Origin: an uncultured Eubacterium sp.
Lineage (GTDB): Bacteria; Bacillota_A; Clostridia; Lachnospirales; Lachnospiraceae
Assembly: GCA_910589045.1 (NCBI GenBank)
Contig: CAJUSH010000016.1
Location: forward strand, 24,103-57,691
DNA: 33,589 nt
Direction of reading: 5' to 3'
The position numbers and the translations under genes are program-made. Below, piece after piece: positions 1-7,501 of the stretch. Under the pieces are notes generated by a model, which had not been told where the DNA came from, made no database searches, and saw only the letters and a program-made list of their open reading frames with translations. Every line of letters begins with the position of its first letter. The first letter of the stretch is position 1.

Positions 1-62
1 ATGATTATGATGATTATGATGACTACTTCGACGGGAACGGCTATGAAGGAGTTGATTTTTAG
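1..62 (+). CDS. C-terminal end of an upstream gene (partial), acidic Asp/Tyr-rich tail
   Basis: From base 3 a frame open to the window edge reads DYDDYDDYFDGNGYEGVDF and stops with TAG at 60-62. The DYD repetition and Gly/Asp richness look like a real low-complexity C-terminus of a surface or secreted protein. A similar Asp/Tyr-rich stretch occurs in the transglutaminase-like protein at 5.1 kb. The body of the gene lies outside the window, so no function can be assigned. It could also be a chance open frame, because only 19 codons are visible. Confidence 0.4.
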   Translation, partial: DYDDYDDYFDGNGYEGVDF

Positions 63-161
63 CTGGAGCAGACCGGGGCGTTTGGTCGTGCAGCCGCTTT
101 TTGCGGCGGCGGCCGCGCCCCGGATTTTATGTCTGTGCCGTTTGAAAACGGGTCATATCCG

Positions 162-1157
162 TTACTGATAGCGGCCGGGGGCGCACTGCCCGCCGAAGGC
201 CTCGAGCGCCGCATGGTGGCAGCATAGGAGGTCAATGGACTCTCCCAGCGTCCGGTTCATCCTGGCAAGCAGGTTTTCATTTTTCCCTGTCATGTCGTCG
301 TATAAGTAGCGGCAGATTTTTTGTATATTTTCCAGATATTTCGTAAAAAACGGGGAGATCTGGGAAATAATATCCTGCTCTGCGGAGGAATCGTAAATGC
401 GCATGGTAGGCAGATAAAACGACCGGTAATTCTGCTTCCAATGGGAGACGATGCTCTCGTTTTTCAGGTTCCGGTCAATATTCTTTTTCAGCTCGGCCAC
501 ATAATCGCGGCAGCCTTTTTCATCCAGGGAGACGACAAATGCAAAATGGATTCCCTGTCCCCTGTAAAGTGCTTCGATTTCCGCAGCGCACAGGGAATGG
601 AGATAGTTTGAGAGGGTTACGTAATCCTCGTTATCGCTCTCGGCGACGAGCCGGTTTATTTTTGACCACAGAAATTCCTCGTAATCGCTTTTGATATCGT
701 CGGGAATAAAAGCCCGCCAGAGATAGCGGTTCAGCACAGCCGAATCCTTTTCGCTGCGGTACAGCTCCTCTTTGTCAATGGCCGCCGGAATCCGGGCGTT
801 TTTTACGGTCGCGTACAGGGAATCGAGGCGGATCTGCAGCGGAAGCTTTTCAATGACATAGCCGATGCTCTCGATAGTCTTTTCGAGATGCGCCCGCTGC
901 TTTTTTAGGGCGGATACGTAATTGCTCAGATAGTAGGGTGCCGTGGCAGGTTCCTTTATGATTGAACGAATCATGGAAATTGGAAAGCCGGCATTTCGAA
1001 ATTCGCCGATCAGCAGTAAGCGGCGCACATCCTCCTCCTGAAAATCATAATAGCCGTTTTCACTGTTCACGGGCGGAGCAAGCAGTTCTTCCTTGATATA
1101 AAAGTAAATGGTTCTCTTTTTCATTCCTGTTTTTTTGCTAACTTCGTCAATTCTCAT
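162..1157 (-). CDS. MerR-family transcriptional regulator with a large C-terminal effector domain
   Basis: The N-terminus (from ATG 1157) reads MRIDEVSKKTGMKKRTIYFY, a typical MerR winged helix-turn-helix start, followed by the ENGYYDFQEEDVRRL wing region and helices to about residue 65. A helical, probably coiled-coil dimerisation segment follows at about 80-107. The remaining ~220 residues are a ligand or effector domain I do not recognise. At 331 residues it is much longer than metal-type MerR proteins (~140) and closer to the BmrR/TipA size class. A GTG at 1172 would add five residues; neither start has a convincing Shine-Dalgarno site. It is divergent from the OYE-SDR fusion gene, whose promoter has a MerR-type 19-bp spacer, so it probably controls that gene (inference). 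Confidence 0.88.
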   Translation of the reverse strand: MRIDEVSKKTGMKKRTIYFYIKEELLAPPVNSENGYYDFQEEDVRRLLLIGEFRNAGFPISMIRSIIKEPATAPYYLSNYVSALKKQRAHLEKTIESIGYVIEKLPLQIRLDSLYATVKNARIPAAIDKEELYRSEKDSAVLNRYLWRAFIPDDIKSDYEEFLWSKINRLVAESDNEDYVTLSNYLHSLCAAEIEALYRGQGIHFAFVVSLDEKGCRDYVAELKKNIDRNLKNESIVSHWKQNYRSFYLPTMRIYDSSAEQDIISQISPFFTKYLENIQKICRYLYDDMTGKNENLLARMNRTLGESIDLLCCHHAALEAFGGQCAPGRYQ

Positions 1158-1268
1158 AGGAAAAGTATACACCGAACTGTAGAGTTTTAAAAGGGGAAAA
1201 GTGAATAATGTGAGAATATAATCGAAAAACGGCTCTTTTTTCTCATAAATAGCGAATAATTTTTCTTA

Positions 1269-1299
1269 TTGACACTACACCAGCTGTAGGGGATATACT
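1269..1299 (+). promoter_or_regulatory. MerR-type promoter of the OYE-SDR fusion gene (19-bp spacer with dyad)
   Basis: The -35 is TTGACA (1269-1274) and the -10 is TATACT (1294-1299). The spacer is 19 bp rather than 17. It holds the inverted repeat CTACA (1275-1279) / TGTAG (1285-1289). This is the arrangement of promoters that MerR-family activators untwist. The divergent MerR gene ends its intergenic side at 1157-1172. Confidence 0.8.
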
Positions 1300-1365
1300 G
1301 ATATCAGTCAGGATTAAGGAAGACAAAAGGCCCTTAACCAGAGGTGAGCGGGCAACACACAGACA

Positions 1366-1372
1366 AAGGAGG
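1366..1372 (+). promoter_or_regulatory. Ribosome binding site for the OYE-SDR fusion
   Basis: AAGGAGG lies six bases before ATG 1379, which fixes the start of the long ORF. Confidence 0.85.
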
Positions 1373-1378
1373 TTTTTT

Positions 1379-4300
1379 ATGTACGAAAAAATGTTTGAGC
1401 CGATCAAAATCCGTGGCCTGGAAATGAAAAACCGGGTCGTTTACTCTGCGGCAGGTACAAAATTTTCCGGAAAACAGGGCAGCTTTGTGACCGACAAGCT
1501 GATCGACTACCACGTAGCCAGAGTGAAGGGCGGCAGCGCGCTGAATATCGTGGAGGTATCCAGTGTACATACGCCCAGCGCGCCCCGGAATTTTTTGTCT
1601 ATTTCCGACGACATGTATATGCCGGGATTAAAAAAGCTGGTGGATGCCATTCATGAGGCGGGCGGAAAGGCCGCCATCCAGCTCTGGCAGGGTGGGCTTG
1701 CGGTGGGAAGCGACCGCACGGCGCAGATTCTCGTCTCTTCCGACACACCGGTCAGTGCGGATATGACGATTCCGGGCATTACCGTCGAGCAGATCCATGA
1801 AATCGCAGACTGCTTTGGAAAAGCCGCGAAGCGGGCCGGCGACTGCGGTTTTGATGCCGTGGAATTCCACTGTGCACACAACTATCTGCCCCACTCCTTC
1901 TTAAGCGCAGGTATGAACCATCGGACGGACGAGTACGGGGGAAGCCTTGAAAACCGGGCGAAGTTCCCGCTGGAGTGCATTCGGGCCATCCGCGAAAACC
2001 TGCGGGAGGAAATGCCGCTGTTCATGCGCATTGACGCACAGGACGACTACCTTGAAAACGGCATGACCATCGAGGACACCATCACCTTCTGCAACTGGGC
2101 GAAGGATGCAGGCGTGGACGTGCTCGACGTCTCCAGAGGAAACTTTATTTCCGCGGCGATCAAGTACGAGGTTCCCTCCATCGACACACCCCAGGGCTTC
2201 AACATCGACAACGCCGCTAAAATCCGGAAAGGCACCGGCATGCTCACCATCGGTGTGGGACGCATCAACACCCCCGACATCGCCGAGCAGGCACTGGCGC
2301 AGGACAAGGTAGACATGGTTGTCATGTGCCGTGCACAGTATGTGGACCCCGAATTTTTGAACAAAGTAAAGGCCGGAAAGCTGGATGAGATCACCTACTG
2401 TGTTGGCTGCGACCAGGGCTGCTACGACGGCTTTGAAAACATGGATGTGCCGCACGTTACCTGCCTGCTGAACCCTGCCGTCGGAAGGGAGAAGGAATGC
2501 GAGCTGGTTCCAGCGAAAAAGGCGGAAACGGTGCTGATCGCAGGCGGCGGTATCGCCGGTCTGAAGGCCGCGATCACCCTGAAAAAGCGGGGTCACAATC
2601 CAATCCTGATGGAAGCCGAAAGCTCCCTCGGCGGACAGTTTGTGCTGGCCGGAAGGGCACCGCGCAAGAAGGAGATGGAGGATGCGGTCCTTCTGATGGC
2701 AAAACAGGCAGAGAACCTCGGCGTTGATATCCGCCGGAACACCAGGGTGACCGCGGACACGATCAAAGAGATGAAGCCTCATACCTTTATCAACGCCATC
2801 GGCGCAGCCCCGCTCATCCCCGATATCCCCGGCAAAGAGCTTGGGTGTGTGGTAAATTCCCATGAGGTTCTTGCGGGCACAAAGGAGGTCAGCGGAAACG
2901 TTGTCGTGATCGGCGGCGGCCTGGTAGGTACGGAGACGGCAGAGTTTGCGGCCGCAAAGGGATGCAGGGTGACGATTGTTGAAATGCTGCCGCAGATCGC
3001 GTCGGATCTGGGAAGCGTGCGCAGGACCTGTGTGCTGGAAAATGTGTATGCGGCGGGCATTACCCCGGTCTGCGAGGCGACGGTGAAGGAAATACAGGAC
3101 GGAAAGGTTATCGCCGAAAAGGGCGGCGAGACACTTACCTTTGACTGCGATTACGCGGTTCTGGCGATCGGCGCAAGGGCAAGATGCGGAAAGGAGCTGG
3201 AGGAGGCATGCAGAAAGGCCGGCGTGGCATACTTCTGTGTCGGTGATGCCTGGGGTGCAAGGCGCGCACTCAATGCGGTCCGCGAGGCGTTTGACGTGGC
3301 GCTCACCTTTGACCGTGAGGATGTGCGAAAAGATGCGTTGAAGCCGAAAAAGCGGGTATTTCTCACCGGGGCCTCGGGAACGATGGGCTTAGAGACACTA
3401 AAGCAGCTGCTTGCGCGCTCCTCCCGTTTCAACGTGCGCGCGCTCGTGCGGGATTCCGAGAAAAACCGTACGCTGATGAAAAAATATGCGTGCCCCGCGC
3501 TGGAAATTGTGTGGGGAGACATGGCGGATTACGAGACGATCTTAAAATGTGTCACCGGCTCCGATTATGTGCTCCATATCGGCGCGATGGTTTCCCCGAT
3601 GGCAGATGATTTCCCGAAGGAGACCCTCTATGCCAACATCGGCTCCACGCTGAATATAATCAAGGCGATCAAGGAGCAGGAGGATCCGGATGCGGTGCAT
3701 TTCGCCTATGTGGGAACCGTAGCCATGACCGGACACCGGGCAGACCCGATTCAGTTCGGGCGTGTGGGCGACCCGATCTGTCCGTCCGTCTTTGACTACT
3801 ATGCGCTCAGCAAGGTATTTTCGGAGATGGCGCTATTTGACAGCGGCTTAAAGCACTGGGTAAGCATCCGGCAGACCGGACAGCACCCGAGCAATCAGGC
3901 GGCGGGCAGCCTGCCGATCATCACGCATCAGCCGCCGAACAATGTGCTGGAGTGGGCGACCTCGATAGAATCCGGGATTTGCATGGCAAACCTGTGCGAG
4001 GACTGGGTACCCGAGAGTTTCTGGCGAAAGGCGTATAATCTGAGCAGCGGCGAGGGCTACCGTCTGACGACCTGGGAGCTGATGGATCTGAATTTGGGCG
4101 CATTTGGCATGGGGTTAAAGGATGTGCAGGATTCAAAATACCTGGCAAAATATAATTTCCACGGTCACTACTACACGGACTCCAAGGCGCTTGACGATAT
4201 ACTGCACTTCCGCTGTATCCCGGCTGAGCAGTACTGGGAGGGCGTGCGCGAGGAAATGCGCCGTATGGCGGCAAATCCGATGATCGCAGCCATGTTCCCG

Positions 4301-4852
4301 AAGGCGGAGCAGATGTTTGAGAACAACAAACAGATCGGGCACAAGCGCATGGGAACCTACTGGATGATCGAGAACAACGAGGAGGACTGGATCAAGGCAT
4401 TTTACGGCTCGAAGGAGCAGTTTGAAGCCATTCCGGACTGGGATTCATACGAGCTGTACCACCCCGACGAGGAAGAGACGTTCCTGAATCACGGATACGA
4501 CGAGTCAAAGTCACTGGAGGAGCTGACGCTTGACGATCTGAAGGGCATCGCCGCGTTCAGGGGCGGAGAATGTCTGGCAACGGACATCCCGGACATTTAC
4601 ACGCCTATCCGCTGGAAGAGCGCCGAGGGCTACGAGTTTGACATGAGCATCAATGCCGTCGTGCAGGGCGGGCACTGGGCGCCGGAGTGCTTAAAGGAAG
4701 CGTGGACCTACGGCACGCAGGCAAAATATAACCCGTTCCTGGGACAGGTATGGTGGCCGCTTCATCCCGAAACGGATGATTACTCTATCAGGATGGAGTA
4801 CAGCGCATACGATATCTGCAAGGAATTAAAAGAAAAGCTTGGGCTGAGCTAA
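1379..4852 (+). CDS. OYE/enoate-reductase flavoenzyme fused to an extended SDR (NAD(P)-dependent epimerase/dehydrogenase-like)
   Basis: This 1157-residue fusion has two enzyme modules. Residues 1-~370 form an Old Yellow Enzyme TIM barrel with H164-C-A-H167-N-Y169 and the RTDEYGGSLENR signature. A 4Fe-4S motif follows at C341-x2-C344-x3-C348-x13-C362. Residues ~385-650 are the FAD/NAD(P)H part, with GGGIAG at 389-394 and GGGLVG at 512-517. This is the layout of 2,4-dienoyl-CoA reductase, 2-enoate reductase and bile-acid BaiCD/BaiH. Residues ~658-985 are an extended SDR with TGASGTMG (663-670) and Y808-x3-K812. The last ~170 residues match nothing I know. The usual enoate reductase stops near 640-680 residues. 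The fused activities suggest sequential C=C and C=O/C-OH redox chemistry on one substrate, possibly a steroid, bile acid or aromatic enoate; the substrate is inference. The gene is alone behind a MerR-type promoter and is followed by a hairpin. Confidence 0.9.
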   Translation: MYEKMFEPIKIRGLEMKNRVVYSAAGTKFSGKQGSFVTDKLIDYHVARVKGGSALNIVEVSSVHTPSAPRNFLSISDDMYMPGLKKLVDAIHEAGGKAAIQLWQGGLAVGSDRTAQILVSSDTPVSADMTIPGITVEQIHEIADCFGKAAKRAGDCGFDAVEFHCAHNYLPHSFLSAGMNHRTDEYGGSLENRAKFPLECIRAIRENLREEMPLFMRIDAQDDYLENGMTIEDTITFCNWAKDAGVDVLDVSRGNFISAAIKYEVPSIDTPQGFNIDNAAKIRKGTGMLTIGVGRINTPDIAEQALAQDKVDMVVMCRAQYVDPEFLNKVKAGKLDEITYCVGCDQGCYDGFENMDVPHVTCLLNPAVGREKECELVPAKKAETVLIAGGGIAGLKAAITLKKRGHNPILMEAESSLGGQFVLAGRAPRKKEMEDAVLLMAKQAENLGVDIRRNTRVTADTIKEMKPHTFINAIGAAPLIPDIPGKELGCVVNSHEVLAGTKEVSGNVVVIGGGLVGTETAEFAAAKGCRVTIVEMLPQIASDLGSVRRTCVLENVYAAGITPVCEATVKEIQDGKVIAEKGGETLTFDCDYAVLAIGARARCGKELEEACRKAGVAYFCVGDAWGARRALNAVREAFDVALTFDREDVRKDALKPKKRVFLTGASGTMGLETLKQLLARSSRFNVRALVRDSEKNRTLMKKYACPALEIVWGDMADYETILKCVTGSDYVLHIGAMVSPMADDFPKETLYANIGSTLNIIKAIKEQEDPDAVHFAYVGTVAMTGHRADPIQFGRVGDPICPSVFDYYALSKVFSEMALFDSGLKHWVSIRQTGQHPSNQAAGSLPIITHQPPNNVLEWATSIESGICMANLCEDWVPESFWRKAYNLSSGEGYRLTTWELMDLNLGAFGMGLKDVQDSKYLAKYNFHGHYYTDSKALDDILHFRCIPAEQYWEGVREEMRRMAANPMIAAMFPKAEQMFENNKQIGHKRMGTYWMIENNEEDWIKAFYGSKEQFEAIPDWDSYELYHPDEEETFLNHGYDESKSLEELTLDDLKGIAAFRGGECLATDIPDIYTPIRWKSAEGYEFDMSINAVVQGGHWAPECLKEAWTYGTQAKYNPFLGQVWWPLHPETDDYSIRMEYSAYDICKELKEKLGLS

Positions 4853-4864
4853 GCGAAGCTGTGA

Positions 4865-4900
4865 CAACCGGCGTATCCGTGAGCGATACGCCGGTTGTTT
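4865..4900 (+). terminator. Probable intrinsic terminator of the fusion gene
   Basis: A perfect 13-bp stem (CAACCGGCGTATC at 4865-4877 with GATACGCCGGTTG at 4885-4897) has a 7-nt loop and lies 12 bp after the stop codon. The following T run is short (TTT), so termination may be partial. Confidence 0.7.
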
Positions 4901-4972
4901 GCTGATACAGTTTGCCGCTGACTTGCATGACGGAATCAGGCTTCCGGGATGGCAGAGGGCGGTAGTTATGGA

Positions 4973-5074
4973 TTTTATCCGGTAAGCACAGGACGAAAAT
5001 GTGCCGATATATATGGTAAATATAGCGGCTGTCAGCCCGGCAAACGGGCCGGGCGCTAGAAGCACCGGATAAAA
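4973..5074 (+). promoter_or_regulatory. Unidentified multibranched leader structure upstream of the transglutaminase-like gene
   Basis: TTTTATCCGGT (4973-4983) pairs perfectly with ACCGGATAAAA (5064-5074), an 11-bp closing stem. Inside are three candidate hairpins: GCACA (4986-4990)/TGTGC (5000-5004), an AT-only TATAT/ATATA hairpin at about 5008-5024, and GCCCGG (5035-5040)/CCGGGC (5049-5054). The element ends ~37 nt before ATG 5112. I compared it by eye with c-di-GMP-I, TPP, SAM, glycine, fluoride and other riboswitch consensus cores and found no match. It could be a cis-regulatory RNA or a small mobile palindromic element. Confidence 0.45.
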
Positions 5075-5111
5075 AAAGACCAACTATGAGAAAAATTAAA
5101 AAGGATGGATA

Positions 5112-6875
5112 ATGATGAGAATTAAGATACAAAAATTGCCTGCTTTACTGCTATCCCTTTTCATGTTCCTTTCGATCATGTCTGCTGCCGGACTGAGCGC
5201 TGAGGCAGCTGTGAAGCCTGCGCTTGTCAGGAAATCGATCCGTATTGTAATCGGCGAAACAGCCGTGATTAAGGTAAAAAATGCACCGAAAGGGGCAGAT
5301 ATCACATACAAATCGAAAAATAAGAGTGTAGTCACGGTATCGAAGCAGGGCAAGGTGAAAGGCATAAAAAGCGGGACTGCCAAAATTATTGTTTCTGTAA
5401 AGAAAAATTCGAAAATAACAAAATTGACCTGTAAGGTGACCGTCCGGTCGATGGCGGCAGGGGATGGAACCGTCAGGCAAAAGCCGACTAACGAGGTCCG
5501 GTGGATTGACCGGGTTATGCTGCCCGATTTTGCGCTATCACTTTATGAAACGCTGGAAGAAGCTATAGATGGTGACGGTTATAACGATTATCTCATTGAC
5601 GATGAATATTTTGACCTGGATGGGGAGGACGTCCCCTCCTGCGGGAAGCCGGGCGATTTTATCCGGAGGAGCGAAACCCGGCCGGACGGCAGCGTATTCC
5701 GCCATGCCGGCATTCTGGTAACGACGACTGCAGATGCCGGGGCGGATCATGATTATATTTCAAACTGCATAAAAGCAGTGCACACCGCATTTAAAAGAGA
5801 TCATCCGGAGGCTTTCTGGCTGCTGGGGAGGTGGCAGGTACGCTTCCGTGAAAATGGCACAGCGTATTACTGCTACGCGATTATTTCGAAAGATGAGGGA
5901 AAATCGGAGGCGGCCTTTGACATGAGAAGAACGGACTTTCGCGCTGACGGCAGTTCTGCGATTCGAAAAGCAATGGCACGGCGTGACAGGAATATCAAAA
6001 AGATTCTCTGCACCATTCCGGCCGGAGCTGACCGCTATACACAGATTTATTATCTGAACGACTGGCTGACAGAGCACAATTCTTACAACGTAAAGGAAGG
6101 CGGTTACACGCCGTGGTATGCAACGCAGTGCATCAGCGCCCTGGAGGGCCTTACAGGTATCTATGGCCCGGTTTGCGGGGGCTATACGTCCGCATTTAAA
6201 GGTCTGTGTGATGCGCTGGATATTCCCTGTGTTTTTGTACATGCCAGGGAACCGTTTGATCCGGATCATGCATGGAATTATGTCCAGATGGAGGATGGGG
6301 AGTGGTATGCCGTAGATGTGACCTGGAATGACAGAAGAAATCTTCCTGCTAACCGTACCAGATGGCTGCTGGTCGGAGGAAAAGCGGTTATAGACGGACA
6401 GGAGTTTCTTGTGAGCCATCCCGCAGAAAATCCGTCCGGCTATTCCGGGGTTGCAAGCTTCACCAACGGTCCGGTACTCAGCAGCGGGACTTATCCCGAA
6501 AGCCTTCATTTAAGCTACATGGACATGCCCAAAAAGCTGGCTCCCGGCGATTCGGTCGCCATGATGCCGGTGCTCCTTTGCGGCGCGGATACGGCTTATC
6601 TTTACAGCAGTACGGCCCTGCCTGCGGGGCTGGAACTTAATCCCGATACCGGCAGGATCAGCGGAACGATATTGGATGCGGCAGATGCGCTCACCGTGAC
6701 GGTTAAGGCTGTGAATCCTTTCGATCCTGCCGATTGTGCCGAATGTATATTAGAGTTCCCGGCAGTGACAAATCCGAAGCCATTATCTGTTCCACTATAT
6801 CATCAGCGGCAGGGGAATGCTGTTCCAGGGCTTTTTGATTTGTCCCGGACAAATCAATCTGTATACTGCCGATGA
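5112..6875 (+). CDS. Secreted transglutaminase-like (papain-fold) protein with Ig-like domains
   Basis: Residues 1-33 are a signal peptide with a hydrophobic core and an AEAA-type cleavage site. Residues ~34-113 form a bacterial Ig-like (BIG2) domain containing SKNKSVVTVSKQGKVKGIKS. After a charged spacer, residues ~310-415 form a transglutaminase/papain-fold core. Its apparent triad is C355 (GPVCGGY), H386 (DHAWNYV) and D402 (AVDVTW). Residues ~470-555 resemble a putative Ig domain (LPAGLELNPDTGRISG). The fold acts outside the cell on peptides or the cell wall in related proteins; the exact reaction is unknown. The last ~30 residues, from about SVPLYHQ on, look unlike a domain end and cover a near-perfect palindrome (6835-6857), so the native C-terminus may have been lost. 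The start is ATG-ATG after AAGGATGG. Confidence 0.85.
   Translation: MMRIKIQKLPALLLSLFMFLSIMSAAGLSAEAAVKPALVRKSIRIVIGETAVIKVKNAPKGADITYKSKNKSVVTVSKQGKVKGIKSGTAKIIVSVKKNSKITKLTCKVTVRSMAAGDGTVRQKPTNEVRWIDRVMLPDFALSLYETLEEAIDGDGYNDYLIDDEYFDLDGEDVPSCGKPGDFIRRSETRPDGSVFRHAGILVTTTADAGADHDYISNCIKAVHTAFKRDHPEAFWLLGRWQVRFRENGTAYYCYAIISKDEGKSEAAFDMRRTDFRADGSSAIRKAMARRDRNIKKILCTIPAGADRYTQIYYLNDWLTEHNSYNVKEGGYTPWYATQCISALEGLTGIYGPVCGGYTSAFKGLCDALDIPCVFVHAREPFDPDHAWNYVQMEDGEWYAVDVTWNDRRNLPANRTRWLLVGGKAVIDGQEFLVSHPAENPSGYSGVASFTNGPVLSSGTYPESLHLSYMDMPKKLAPGDSVAMMPVLLCGADTAYLYSSTALPAGLELNPDTGRISGTILDAADALTVTVKAVNPFDPADCAECILEFPAVTNPKPLSVPLYHQRQGNAVPGLFDLSRTNQSVYCR
6835..6857. repeat. Near-perfect 23-nt palindrome at the 3' end of the transglutaminase-like gene
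   Basis: Two 11-nt arms (first arm TTGATTTGTCC, 6835-6845) pair perfectly around one central C (6846). The core ATTTGTCC/GGACAAAT recurs as a spaced inverted repeat at 14882-14930. It may be the scar of an excised element or a short hairpin at the end of the gene; there is no clear T tract. Confidence 0.55.
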
Positions 6876-6923
6876 AAAGGAGTTATAGAAAACGGCAGAA
6901 GATAGACGTGATCGAATTACCCC

Positions 6924-6953
6924 TTGACAAGCCGCGTCTCCCTGAATTATACT
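6924..6953 (+). promoter_or_regulatory. Promoter of the T-box/ileS transcript
   Basis: TTGACA (6924-6929) and TATACT (6948-6953) are separated by 18 bp. They sit just before the T-box leader and after the transglutaminase-like gene. Confidence 0.8.
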
Positions 6954-6959
6954 AATCTA

Positions 6960-7386
6960 CAGTTTTACTGATTTGCATCCGGCCGCAGGCGGATAGTCCG
7001 GCGGACTGGATTTTTTCACAACGGATTTGCGCCGTATCATATGGCGGCGCAGGTCAAACGACAGAAAACGCTATGACGAAGACAGTAGGTCCCCCGGAAC
7101 GTCCCAGAGAGCCGGAGCAGGTGAGAACCGGTACAATTACGCGGGCACTGAACATCACTTCTGAGCGGCAGGCTGAAAATGCGGTTTTACCGGTGCAGCT
7201 TCACCGGCCATCTGCCCGGCCGATTTGTGTGGGGTATGGTATGCGGCAAAGACGGTATGAGTAGGCTCCTGACGGTTTTCCGCCGTTATCGGAAGCGGGT
7301 ATAAACGGGCAGCCGGAGTATCTGAGTATAAGGTGGTAACACATGGAGCAGTAAGCCCTTGTCCTTTTACGGATAAGGGCTTTTTC
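6960..7386 (+). promoter_or_regulatory. T-box riboswitch leader for ileS (AUC specifier)
   Basis: The 626-base gap before ileS holds a tRNA-sensing T-box leader. Visible pieces are the Stem I features GACAGTAGG (~7081-7089), AGAGAGCCGG (~7107-7116) and GGTGAGAACCGG. The 3' side of the specifier loop, GAACATCACTTCTGAG, has ATC (7154-7156) as the likely isoleucine specifier codon. A T-box-like sequence AAGGTGGTAACACA lies at ~7330-7343, and an intrinsic terminator immediately follows. Uncharged tRNA-Ile should favour the antiterminator and permit ileS transcription. The T-box sequence deviates slightly from the GGTGGNACCRCG consensus. The specifier agrees with the downstream gene. Confidence 0.9.
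7353..7386 (+). terminator. Regulated terminator of the ileS T-box
   Basis: AAGCCCTTGTCC (7353-7364) pairs with GGATAAGGGCTT (7371-7382) with one mismatch, around a 6-nt loop, and is followed by a T run. It lies directly after the T-box sequence that would form the competing antiterminator. Confidence 0.9.
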
Positions 7387-7501
7387 GATCGTATCGGAAG
7401 TTTCTGCGAATTTCCGGTACGTCAAAAAATAAGGATCGCACTGCGGCGGAAAGGAAGCATGCCGCCGGACGATTACCCATTTAAATTAAGGAGAGTGGAA
7501 C

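Noticed and set aside
73..125. Terminator after the first partial gene (GCCGC-TTTTT-GCGGC)
   Set aside because: Only a 5-bp stem with no T tract after it; it is not enough to call a terminator.
1901..2863. 320-codon minus-strand open frame
   Set aside because: It is antisense to the OYE module, whose cofactor motifs are intact; composition is typical of a shadow frame.
4984..5063. c-di-GMP-I (GEMM) riboswitch
   Set aside because: GCACAGG recalls part of the motif, but the conserved GGCAAACC, ACGCAAAGCC and tetraloop-receptor elements are missing.
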